DNA of 43,782 bases from Indiicoccus explosivorum (GTDB lineage Bacteria; Bacillota; Bacilli; Bacillales_A; Planococcaceae): NCBI RefSeq assembly GCF_002167005.1, contig NZ_NHTN01000040.1:1-43782 (forward strand). Direction: 5' to 3'. This document shows, piece by piece, positions 27,461 to 34,430 of this stretch. Numbering within the stretch: the stretch's first letter is position 1; the number at the start of each line of letters is the position of its first letter. The translations under genes were made by a program, and so were the position numbers. The notes under the pieces were generated by a model, which saw only the letters and a list, made by a program, of their open reading frames with translations, was not told the DNA's origin and ran no database searches.

Positions 27461-28093
27461 TTATTCGTTGACTTTTACCATTGCCGGGCGAAGCACCCGT
27501 CCCTTCAGTGTGTAGCCTTTCTGCAATTCCTGTAGAACCGTTCCCGGCTCTTTCGACTCATCTTTTTCCTGCATGACTGCCTGGTGTACGTTCGGATCGA
27601 ACGGTTCACCGACCGCCTTCACTTCTTCCAGTCCCTCACGCTTCACAGCTTCAAGAAGTGAATTATGGACCATCCGGACACCTTTCAGGAGCGATTCCGT
27701 CTCGTCATTTTTCACATCGACGGCAAGCGCCCGTTCAAAGTTGTCCAGGACAGGGAGAAGATCTGTCAGCAACGCGCGCGAGCGGAATTTCTCCGCTTCG
27801 GCCCGGTCTTTGGCGCTCCGGCGCTTAAAGTTCTCGTAATCGGCCAGGAGCCGCAAATACTTATTCTGTTCATTCTCCAGCTCTTCCCGGAGTTTTTCGG
27901 TTTCGTCCGGCTGCGCTTCATCGGACAAAGCCTCATCGGCGCCGGCTGTTCCCCCGCCGGCCGTTTCTTCGGCTGCTGCAGGTTCAGTTTGAGTCTCTTC
28001 AGCGGATTCCGCCGTTTCTTGTTCAGGCGCCGGCTGGTTTTCGGCTGCCGCTTCTTCTTCGTTTCTGTTTTGTTCTTTCAGATTATCGCCCAT
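27461..28093 (-). CDS. grpE: Nucleotide exchange factor GrpE
   Basis: The 210-residue GrpE releases ADP from DnaK. An acidic, Ala/Glu-rich disordered N-terminus (about 1-65) precedes a long coiled coil (about 68-115, with NKYLRLLADYENFKRR) and the C-terminal beta wing with PFDPNVHQAVM. It is slightly longer than B. subtilis GrpE because of the N-terminal low-complexity part. It lies between hrcA (15 bp) and dnaK in the heat-shock operon. Confidence 0.97.
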   Translation of the reverse strand: MGDNLKEQNRNEEEAAAENQPAPEQETAESAEETQTEPAAAEETAGGGTAGADEALSDEAQPDETEKLREELENEQNKYLRLLADYENFKRRSAKDRAEAEKFRSRALLTDLLPVLDNFERALAVDVKNDETESLLKGVRMVHNSLLEAVKREGLEEVKAVGEPFDPNVHQAVMQEKDESKEPGTVLQELQKGYTLKGRVLRPAMVKVNE

Positions 28094-28108
28094 CAGTCAG
28101 TTCCTCCT

Positions 28109-29143
28109 TTACGCTCCTCCGCGGATCAGTCGGGTCAATTCCCTGGTGAGATCGCCGCTCAGTGTATCGAGCAGCGTCACGACCCGCTTATAGTCCATTC
28201 GTTTCGGTCCGACGATCGCGATCAGTCCCGTCTGTTCTTCACCGACCCGGTAAGACGCCGTAATGACACTGCAGTCTTCCATGGCGGTAAGTGCGTTTTC
28301 CGAACCGATCGTCACATGCAGCCCTTCATTGCCGACCGGCAGAATGAGGGGAAGATGCCGCGTCTCATCGATGACGTCCATCAGATTGCGGATTTTTTGG
28401 AGATCGTGGAAATCCGGCTGCTTCAGGATATTCAGCTTTCCGCCGTAGAACACTTTTTCCTCGAGCGGACTGACCAGCGTCTCCCGGAACGTCGAGACAA
28501 GATCGCCATACCGGTCGAGATGCTGGCGGAGTATGACGGCCGCTTCCTGCTCCAGCCGCCGGTGAAGCTCATGGAGCGCGACACCGGTCAGTTTGTCGTT
28601 CAGGATGTTGACCATCTTCTCGATATCCGCCGGATTGATGCCTTCCGGCAGCGGGAATACCCGGTTTTCGACATGCCCGCTATCCGTCACGATGATCGCC
28701 ACGGCAGTCGAATTCGTCAGCGGGACGATCGAAAACTTCCGCACTGTATGTTTCCGGACATCCGGACCGAGCAGGATCGATGTGTAATTCGTCAGCTCGG
28801 ACAGCATCATCGCTGAACGCCGGATGATCTCTTCCGTTTCATTCATCCGGTCGCGGAACACCGACTGCAGCTGGACTGCATCTTCCTTCGGAAGTTGCCG
28901 CGGCGTCAGCATGTGATCCACATAGTAACGGTAGCCTTTTTCAGACGGAACGCGTCCTGAAGAAGTATGGGTCTTCTCAATGTAGCCCATTTCTTCCAGA
29001 TCCGCCATTTCGTTCCGTACAGTGGCCGGACTGTACGCGATGTCGGGCCGTTTTGATATATGGCGAGATCCGACCGGCTGAGCTGATTCAATGTAGTCAT
29101 CAATGATCACTTTCAGGATAAGCAGCTGCCGTTCAGTTAACAT
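28109..29143 (-). CDS. hrcA: Heat-inducible transcription repressor HrcA
   Basis: The 344-residue repressor binds CIRCE elements and depends on GroEL for activity. The N-terminal winged HTH opens with MLTERQLLILKVIIDDYI and includes SPATVRNEMADLEEMGYI. A GAF-like dimerisation domain follows. The ATG at 29143 lies behind GAGGTGATG and gives the B. subtilis length (343). Upstream in-frame codons are disregarded. CIRCE lies immediately upstream, so the hrcA-grpE-dnaK operon is autoregulated. No groES-groEL genes are in the window. Confidence 0.97.
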   Translation of the reverse strand: MLTERQLLILKVIIDDYIESAQPVGSRHISKRPDIAYSPATVRNEMADLEEMGYIEKTHTSSGRVPSEKGYRYYVDHMLTPRQLPKEDAVQLQSVFRDRMNETEEIIRRSAMMLSELTNYTSILLGPDVRKHTVRKFSIVPLTNSTAVAIIVTDSGHVENRVFPLPEGINPADIEKMVNILNDKLTGVALHELHRRLEQEAAVILRQHLDRYGDLVSTFRETLVSPLEEKVFYGGKLNILKQPDFHDLQKIRNLMDVIDETRHLPLILPVGNEGLHVTIGSENALTAMEDCSVITASYRVGEEQTGLIAIVGPKRMDYKRVVTLLDTLSGDLTRELTRLIRGGA

Positions 29144-29157
29144 GATCATCACCTCTG

Positions 29158-29184
29158 TTAGCACTCATGCAGCGCGAGTGCTAA
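29158..29184. promoter_or_regulatory. CIRCE operator of hrcA-grpE-dnaK
   Basis: TTAGCACTC (29158-29166), nine bases and GAGTGCTAA (29176-29184) are a perfect CIRCE inverted repeat. It lies 14 bp upstream of the hrcA start codon. It is the only CIRCE seen in the window. Confidence 0.98.
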
Positions 29185-29194
29185 TACTACATTT

Positions 29195-29223
29195 AAATTA
29201 CCAAATTTCATTTTTCCCGTCAA
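29195..29223 (-). promoter_or_regulatory. Candidate hrcA operon promoter
   Basis: TTGACG (minus strand, 29218-29223) is a good -35. At 17 bp spacing the -10 is TAATTT (29195-29200), which is weak. TAGTAT nearer CIRCE is an alternative. The region lies between the hemW stop and CIRCE. Confidence 0.5.
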
Positions 29224-29233
29224 TGCTTCCGAT

Positions 29234-30376
29234 TCAATCTCCTAAGAGAAATTCGCTGAACACGTCGTTCCCGACAAAACGGCCGCTGTCTGTCAGCCGT
29301 ACGAAACCGTCCGAACGTTCCAGGTTCCCTATTGCCAGCAGTTTTTCCAGTTTCTCGCCATAGACGGCATCCAGGCTGACGTTGAATTTCTCACGAAACA
29401 GGGTTTCCGAAACGCCTTCATTTTTCCGGAGGCCGAGGAACATTTCCTCTTCCATCTGCTCGGCCGGCGAAACGGCCTGTTCCTGAAGGACCGGCCGCTT
29501 CCATTCTTCAAGTGGGGCCATATACTTTTTCAGCGGCCCGTGATTCGAATAGCGGACGCCGTCGACGTAGCCGTGGGAGCCGGCCCCCGCCCCGATGTAC
29601 TCTTCGTTGTTCCAATAAAGGAGGTTATGCCGCGATTTGCGGCCCGGTTTGGCGAAGTTGCTTATTTCGTACTGGTGCAGGCCGTGCGCCGCCATCCGCT
29701 CCATCAGCACCCGGTACATCTCCGCTTCCAGATCCTCTCCCGGTGTCCGGAGCTTCCCTTTCATCAGAAGATTATAAAATACCGTTTTCGGTTCGACGAT
29801 CAGCGAATAAGCGGAAAAATGAGGGAGCTCATACGAAAATGCCCGATCCAGCGTCTTTTCCCATTGGTCCATCGTCTGTCCGGGCAGTCCGTACATGAGA
29901 TCCAGCGAGATATTGGTGAATCCCGCTTCGCGCGCTTCCGTGATCGCCCGGTCGACATCCCCATTCCCATGGGTCCTTCCGAGGCGGCCGAGCAAATCTT
30001 CGTCAAACGACTGGACCCCCATGCTGAGCCGGTTTACGCCGCCGGCAAACAGGACATCCAGTTTGGCTCGGTTCAGTTCGTCCGGATTCGCCTCCGACGT
30101 CCACTCGCAGCCTTCCGCCAAGACGACGTTGCGGCGGACGTGGCCGAGCAGCCGTTCCAGCTGCCCCGGATCGAGCGCGGTCGGTGTGCCGCCGCCAAAG
30201 AAAACCGTCTCCATCGGGGAATTGAGCGCGCCGGACGCTTTCCACAAGTCCAGCTCGCGCCCGAGCATTTCGATGTAGCGGTCGACCGGCTGGTTTTCGA
30301 AAAAGACTTTATTGAAATCGCAATAGTGACAGATCTGGTGACAGAAAGGGATGTGGATATAAAGTCCTTTCACCAT
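29234..30376 (-). CDS. hemW: Haem chaperone HemW (HemN-like radical-SAM protein)
   Basis: The 380-residue protein is of the HemW family, often mis-annotated as coproporphyrinogen III dehydrogenase. It binds haem and delivers it to respiratory enzymes. The radical-SAM cluster motif is CHQICHYCDF (CxxxCxxC, about residues 13-20), followed by VFFGGGTPTAL. The C-terminal HemN domain includes QYEISNFAKPG. The ATG at 30376 follows AAGAAGGA with 5-base spacing. It lies just after the lepA terminator, only about 19 bases from its T-tract. Confidence 0.95.
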   Translation of the reverse strand: MVKGLYIHIPFCHQICHYCDFNKVFFENQPVDRYIEMLGRELDLWKASGALNSPMETVFFGGGTPTALDPGQLERLLGHVRRNVVLAEGCEWTSEANPDELNRAKLDVLFAGGVNRLSMGVQSFDEDLLGRLGRTHGNGDVDRAITEAREAGFTNISLDLMYGLPGQTMDQWEKTLDRAFSYELPHFSAYSLIVEPKTVFYNLLMKGKLRTPGEDLEAEMYRVLMERMAAHGLHQYEISNFAKPGRKSRHNLLYWNNEEYIGAGAGSHGYVDGVRYSNHGPLKKYMAPLEEWKRPVLQEQAVSPAEQMEEEMFLGLRKNEGVSETLFREKFNVSLDAVYGEKLEKLLAIGNLERSDGFVRLTDSGRFVGNDVFSEFLLGD

Positions 30377-30394
30377 GAGAATCCTTCTTTCCAA

Positions 30395-30426
30395 ATGGAA
30401 AAGGAGGCACAGAATCCTGCCTCCTT
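30395..30426 (-). terminator. Terminator between lepA and hemW
   Basis: AAGGAGGCA (30401-30409) pairs perfectly with TGCCTCCTT (30418-30426); the minus-strand tail is TTTTCCATTT. It begins 10 bases past the lepA stop and ends a few bases before the hemW ribosome-binding site, so it may be a partial, readthrough terminator. Confidence 0.75.
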
Positions 30427-30436
30427 CCCGCATCGT

Positions 30437-32266
30437 TTATTTTGATGAATCATCCATCTTCAAAACAGCCATGAACGCTTCCTGCGGCACTTCGACAGAT
30501 CCGACCTGCTTCATGCGCTTTTTGCCTTCTTTCTGCTTATCGAGCAGTTTCCGCTTCCGGGAAATATCGCCGCCGTAACACTTGGCCAGGACATTTTTCC
30601 GGATCGCCGAAATGGTCGAGCGGGCGATGATCTTGTTGCCGATCGCCGCCTGGATCGGCACTTCGAACTGCTGCCGCGGAATGAGCGTCTTCAGCTTTTC
30701 GACGATCGCTTTCCCACGTTCGTAGGCGAAATCCTTATGGACGATGAAGCTGAGCGCATCGACTTTTTCGGAATTCAGGAGGATATCCATTTTCGACAGC
30801 TTGGATTCCTTATAACCGATCATTTCGTAATCAAAGGAGGCATAGCCTTTCGTGCTCGATTTCAGCTGATCGAAGAAATCAAAGACGATTTCCGACAGCG
30901 GGAGCTCATAGACGATACTGACTCTCGTCGTATCGATATAATCCATATTGATGAAGTTCCCCCGCTTGCTCTGGGACAGTTCCATCACGGGACCGACGAA
31001 ATCATTCGGCACCATCATCGTGGCTTTGACATACGGCTCCTCGACATGGTCGATCTTCTGCGGATCCGGCATCATCGACGGATTATCGACAGTGAGCACT
31101 TCGCCGTCCGTCATGTGGACGTGGTAAATGACGCTCGGTGCCGTCGTAATCAGATCGATGCCGAATTCCCGTTCGATCCGCTCCTGGATGATCTCCATAT
31201 GGAGAAGGCCGAGGAAGCCGCAGCGGTAACCGAAACCGAGCGCCTGGGAGGACTCTGCTTCGAATTGGAGCGCCGCGTCATTCAACTGGAGTTTTTCAAG
31301 CGCGTCCCGCATGTCGTTGTATCGGCTGGCATCGATCGGGTACATGCCGCAGAACACCATCGGATTGAGCTGACGGTAGCCCGGCAGCGCTTCTGCCGCC
31401 GGGTTCGATGCCAATGTGATCGTATCCCCGACTTTCGTGTCGCTCACATTTTTGATGGCGGCGGTCAGGAATCCGACATCACCGACCGTCAGTTCTTCCC
31501 GCTGGGTCGCTTTCGGGGTGAAGACCCCGGCCTCGACGACATCGAATTCTTTGCCGTTCGACATCATCTTGATCCGGTCGCCCGGCTTCAGTCTTCCTTC
31601 GACAATCCGGATATAGGCGACGACGCCCCTGTACGGATCGAACATGGAATCGAACACCAGCGCTTTCAGCGGCGCATCGGGATCCCCTTGGGGCGGCGGA
31701 ACCTTTTCGACGATCTGTTCCAGGATCTCTTCAATGCCGATTCCGGCTTTAGCGGAAGCGAGGACCGCATCGGATGCATCGAGTCCGATGACATCTTCCA
31801 CTTCCTGGCGGACCCGTTCCGGATCGGCGGCTGGAAGATCGATTTTATTGATGACCGGCAGGATTTCCAGGTCGTTATCGAGCGCCAGATAGACGTTGGC
31901 GAGCGTCTGCGCTTCGATGCCCTGCGCGGCATCGACGACAAGAATCGCCCCTTCGCACGCAGCCAGGCTCCGGGAGACTTCATACGTGAAGTCGACATGG
32001 CCGGGGGTATCGATGAGATGGAAAATATACGTTTCCCCGTCTTTCGCTGTATAATTGAGCTGAACGGCATTCAGCTTGATCGTAATCCCGCGCTCCCGCT
32101 CGAGGTCCATCGAGTCGAGCAGCTGCGCTTTCATTTCCCGGGTCGTCAGCGCTTTCGTCTGTTCGAGAATCCGGTCGGCAAGCGTCGATTTGCCGTGGTC
32201 GATGTGCGCAATAATGGAGAAATTGCGGATTTTCTCCTGGCGCTTCTGTCGTTCTTCTCGGTTCAT
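30437..32266 (-). CDS. lepA: Elongation factor 4 (LepA)
   Basis: The 609-residue translational GTPase acts on stalled or stressed ribosomes and in 30S biogenesis. G1 is [15 protein letters not shown]3 DTPGHVDF and G4 [13 protein letters not shown]-like domains II, III and V follow, and the LepA-specific C-terminal domain contains [18 protein letters not shown]. Length is standard. It has its own consensus promoter and diverges from rpsT. In spore-forming Bacillus, gpr, spoIIP and yqxA lie between rpsT and lepA; here only about 200 bp of control sequence remain. Confidence 0.98.
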   Translation of the reverse strand: MNREERQKRQEKIRNFSIIAHIDHGKSTLADRILEQTKALTTREMKAQLLDSMDLERERGITIKLNAVQLNYTAKDGETYIFHLIDTPGHVDFTYEVSRSLAACEGAILVVDAAQGIEAQTLANVYLALDNDLEILPVINKIDLPAADPERVRQEVEDVIGLDASDAVLASAKAGIGIEEILEQIVEKVPPPQGDPDAPLKALVFDSMFDPYRGVVAYIRIVEGRLKPGDRIKMMSNGKEFDVVEAGVFTPKATQREELTVGDVGFLTAAIKNVSDTKVGDTITLASNPAAEALPGYRQLNPMVFCGMYPIDASRYNDMRDALEKLQLNDAALQFEAESSQALGFGYRCGFLGLLHMEIIQERIEREFGIDLITTAPSVIYHVHMTDGEVLTVDNPSMMPDPQKIDHVEEPYVKATMMVPNDFVGPVMELSQSKRGNFINMDYIDTTRVSIVYELPLSEIVFDFFDQLKSSTKGYASFDYEMIGYKESKLSKMDILLNSEKVDALSFIVHKDFAYERGKAIVEKLKTLIPRQQFEVPIQAAIGNKIIARSTISAIRKNVLAKCYGGDISRKRKLLDKQKEGKKRMKQVGSVEVPQEAFMAVLKMDDSSK

Positions 32267-32295
32267 AGCAGTTCACTCCTAGTTTGGCTAAATGA

Positions 32296-32324
32296 ATTAT
32301 AACAGTGTCCCTATGTTTGGGCAA
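32296..32324 (-). promoter_or_regulatory. lepA promoter
   Basis: TTGCCC (minus strand, 32319-32324), 17 bp and a perfect TATAAT (32296-32301) lie about 30 bp upstream of the lepA start. Confidence 0.82.
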
Positions 32325-32374
32325 CGCATCCGCCGGAAACGAGGTGTCAAGGGAAACTTCTTTGCGTATATCTA

Positions 32375-32403
32375 TTGCATTCCGGGTGACGGTTTGCTAA
32401 AAT
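32375..32403 (+). promoter_or_regulatory. rpsT promoter
   Basis: TTGCAT (32375-32380), 17 bp and TAAAAT (32398-32403) with a TG extension (TGCTAAAAT) give a good plus-strand promoter. It lies about 60 bp upstream of the rpsT start. Confidence 0.82.
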
Positions 32404-32462
32404 GATGCTTGTTGCAATGAGAACCAGAGAGTTCGTTCCTTGTAAAATTGGAGGTGAAAGAG

Positions 32463-32717
32463 TTGCCAAACATTAAATCCGCTATCAAACGCGTCCGCAA
32501 GAACCAAGATGCCAACGCGCTTAACACAAAACAGAAGTCCGCAATGCGTTCGACCGTGAAAAAAGCTGAACAGTCACTGGCTGCCGACAGCGAAAACAAA
32601 CAGGAAACTGTGAAAGCGGCGATCAAACAGCTGGAAAAAGCGGCTGACAAAGGCCTTATCCACAAAAATAAAGCAGCACGCCAAAAGTCACGCCTGATGA
32701 AAAAAGTCCAAGGCTGA
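32463..32717 (+). CDS. rpsT: 30S ribosomal protein S20
   Basis: The 84-residue basic helical protein bS20 binds 16S rRNA early in assembly. The sequence PNIKSAIKRVRKNQDANALN at the start and HKNKAARQKSRLMK at the end are diagnostic. The start is TTG (32463-32465), six bases after GGAGGTG; no ATG fits. A non-AUG start for rpsT is also known in E. coli (UUG), where it limits expression. The gene is monocistronic on the plus strand, with its own promoter and terminator, divergent from lepA. Confidence 0.96.
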   Translation: MPNIKSAIKRVRKNQDANALNTKQKSAMRSTVKKAEQSLAADSENKQETVKAAIKQLEKAADKGLIHKNKAARQKSRLMKKVQG

Positions 32718-32721
32718 TGAC

Positions 32722-32756
32722 AAAAGCCGGTTCCCGTTAAGGGAGCCGGCTTTTTT
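32722..32756 (+). terminator. Terminator after rpsT
   Basis: AAAAGCCGGTTCCC (32722-32735) pairs with GGGAGCCGGCTTTT (32741-32754) with one mismatch and a GTTAA loop, followed by more T residues. It begins four bases after the stop codon. Confidence 0.93.
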
Positions 32757-32799
32757 GCATGTTCGGGAAATTTCCGAGTCTTTCCACCCGCCGCGAAAA

Positions 32800-32905
32800 C
32801 ACTCGCTTTCCGCGGGCAGTTCGTGAGCCGCTTCGGCCGCTCCGCGTCCTGCAGGGTCTCACTTGAACTGCTTTCCCGCAGGAGTCTCGCGTTTTCCGCT
32901 TACTC
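32800..32905 (+). repeat. Dispersed hairpin repeat, copy B
   Basis: The best-formed simple copy. The left arm CCGCGGGCAGTTCGTGAGCC (32810-32829) is complementary, with gaps, to the right arm CTCACTTGAACTGC (32858-32871) and CCCGC. The core between is GCTTCGGCCGC and CGCGTCCTGCAGG. 20 bases match copy A2 inverted, and 34 bases match copy A1 directly. It fills the space between the rpsT terminator and holA. No gene is seen in 32757-33017. Confidence 0.8.
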
Positions 32906-33017
32906 GTTCAGCCTGGAGAATTGTCCCTGATAGGTCAAAGTAACTTCCAATCCGAGTGAGCAGCCAGATTCTTCGGGACACCTGAGAACAGCCGAGGCAA
33001 AGACGTTTTTAACTCAA

Positions 33018-34034
33018 TCATCGCACAGCGCGCTTCATGAGGAAAAACTCCAGGATCCGTTCGCGTGAGCCGGACTGGCTTTTCAGCTGAAGGTCGATTT
33101 CCGCCAGGCTGCGCAGCACATCCAAGAGCTCACTGTCCGTGAACTGGCGCTTGCGCTCGACGAGCAGTTTCACGCGGTACGGGTGGGCTTTCAGCTGCTT
33201 CGAAATATTCGGTGCCGAATACCCTTTCTTCAGCAAATAGAAGACTTGGATCATGAAGCGGATCTGCGAAGCGAGCAGCGCGGTCAGCGCGACCGGTTCC
33301 TCCTTCTGCTCCAGCAAATCGTAATAGACGGAGAGGGCCCCTTCCACATTCCCGTCCAGGTAGTTCTGCAGCATTTTGAAGGCATCCTGTTCCAGCGTCC
33401 TCGGTGTCATCTGTTCAACGAGTCCGCTGGTGATTTCCTCTTCCTCTGAACCGAGGTAAAGGGACATTTTCTCGATTTCCGACGACAGGAGAGTCAAGTT
33501 CGTTCCGGCGGTCTCCACGAGCTTTCGGACCGCTTCTTTTCCCATCCGCTTGCCGTACGCTTTCGCTTCCTGTTCCGCCCACACTTCCAAATCCCTGGCG
33601 TCCGGGGCTTTCGCTTCAATGAATGTGGTCTGCTTCTTCATCCATTTCGTCACTTTTTTGCGCTCATCGAGTTTTTCGTACGGTGCGATAAAAACGGTCA
33701 CACTCGTCAGCGGCGGATTTCCTAGCCAGCGTTCCAGCGCCTTAAAATCGTGGTCGATCTTCTCTTTTCCGCGCTCAGCCGCTTTAAGGAAGGAAGCATT
33801 TTTGGCGATGATCAGCTTCCGGTCGCTGAAAAACGGCACTGTGTCCGCTTCTTCGATGACGCTTTCCACCGGAGTTTCATCCAGGTCGAACACGCTGTAT
33901 TCCAGCTCTTCTCCCGACAGTTCAGCTTTCAGGAGTTCGATCGTCTTTTCAGTGAAATGCGCTTCAGGTCCGGCAATCAGATAAACCGGATCGATTTTGC
34001 CGCTGCGAATCGATTTCCATGCAGATGTAATCAT
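33018..34034 (-). CDS. holA: DNA polymerase III delta subunit HolA
   Basis: The 338-residue clamp-loader subunit (YqeN in B. subtilis) opens the beta sliding clamp. The N-terminal domain has VYLIAGPEAHFTEKTIELL, where the family usually has PYLLYGxExFL. An AAA+ fold and the C-terminal collar domain (HPYRVKLLVERKRQFTDSEL to LQLKSQSGSRERILEFFLM) follow. The ATG at 34034 lies just after a purine-rich AAAGGAAAGGAGAGAG; codons up to 34145 would add unconserved residues. It has its own promoter and diverges from yqzM. Confidence 0.93.
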   Translation of the reverse strand: MITSAWKSIRSGKIDPVYLIAGPEAHFTEKTIELLKAELSGEELEYSVFDLDETPVESVIEEADTVPFFSDRKLIIAKNASFLKAAERGKEKIDHDFKALERWLGNPPLTSVTVFIAPYEKLDERKKVTKWMKKQTTFIEAKAPDARDLEVWAEQEAKAYGKRMGKEAVRKLVETAGTNLTLLSSEIEKMSLYLGSEEEEITSGLVEQMTPRTLEQDAFKMLQNYLDGNVEGALSVYYDLLEQKEEPVALTALLASQIRFMIQVFYLLKKGYSAPNISKQLKAHPYRVKLLVERKRQFTDSELLDVLRSLAEIDLQLKSQSGSRERILEFFLMKRAVR

Positions 34035-34053
34035 ACTCTCTCTCCTTTCCTTT

Positions 34054-34082
34054 ATTGTACGTTTTTTCAGTTGTTTTTGCAG
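34054..34082 (-). promoter_or_regulatory. holA promoter
   Basis: TACAAT (minus strand, 34054-34059) is a good -10 about 20 bp before the start. CTGCAA (34077-34082) at 17 bp is a weak -35. Confidence 0.5.
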
Positions 34083-34190
34083 GGGAAAATGGCCGCCGGC
34101 GCACGGATCTTCCATGCTCTGCCCGTCGCCGTTTTCTTTTGACAATATTGTGACTGCCGGGGCAAGCAGCCGGTTTATTGCAGTTTCAAG

Positions 34191-34219
34191 TGGATTTTCG
34201 GTTTTTGTTCACTTATAAT
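34191..34219 (+). promoter_or_regulatory. yqzM promoter
   Basis: A perfect TATAAT (34214-34219) lies about 25 bp upstream of the yqzM start. The -35 at 17 bp, TGGATT (34191-34196), is poor. Confidence 0.55.
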
Positions 34220-34244
34220 GGAAAAGTAATTAGGAGGGACAGCC

Positions 34245-34379
34245 ATGAATGATTTTGAACAGGATGTGCAATCGAAGCGGAATGACTTCAACGATTCCGC
34301 GGTCGGATTTGTCGTCGCATTCAGTTTCTTCAGTTTGATTTTTGTGATTGCGACCGTCGTGGATGTTGTCGCGCGGTAA
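34245..34379 (+). CDS. yqzM: YqzM family small membrane protein
   Basis: A 44-residue protein too short for most gene finders. It has a polar N-terminus (MNDFEQDVQSKRNDFND) followed by one membrane helix (about 19-41) of the form GFVVAFSFFSLIFVIATVV. Sequence, size and place between comEC and holA match B. subtilis YqzM; the function is unknown. The ATG follows TAGGAGGG with good spacing, a TATAAT lies upstream, and a strong terminator follows, so expression is well supported. It is on the plus strand, convergent with comEC. Confidence 0.9.
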   Translation: MNDFEQDVQSKRNDFNDSAVGFVVAFSFFSLIFVIATVVDVVAR

Positions 34380-34393
34380 ACGGTCACCAATGG

Positions 34394-34430
34394 AAAAAGT
34401 GCCGGCCTGTCATGGGCCGGCACTTTTTTT
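34394..34430. terminator. Shared convergent terminator of yqzM and comEC
   Basis: AAAAAGTGCCGGCC (34394-34407) pairs perfectly with GGCCGGCACTTTTT (34415-34428). T-rich tails follow in both directions. The comEC TGA stop (34410-34412) lies in the loop, so one stem arm encodes the end of ComEC. Confidence 0.93.
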
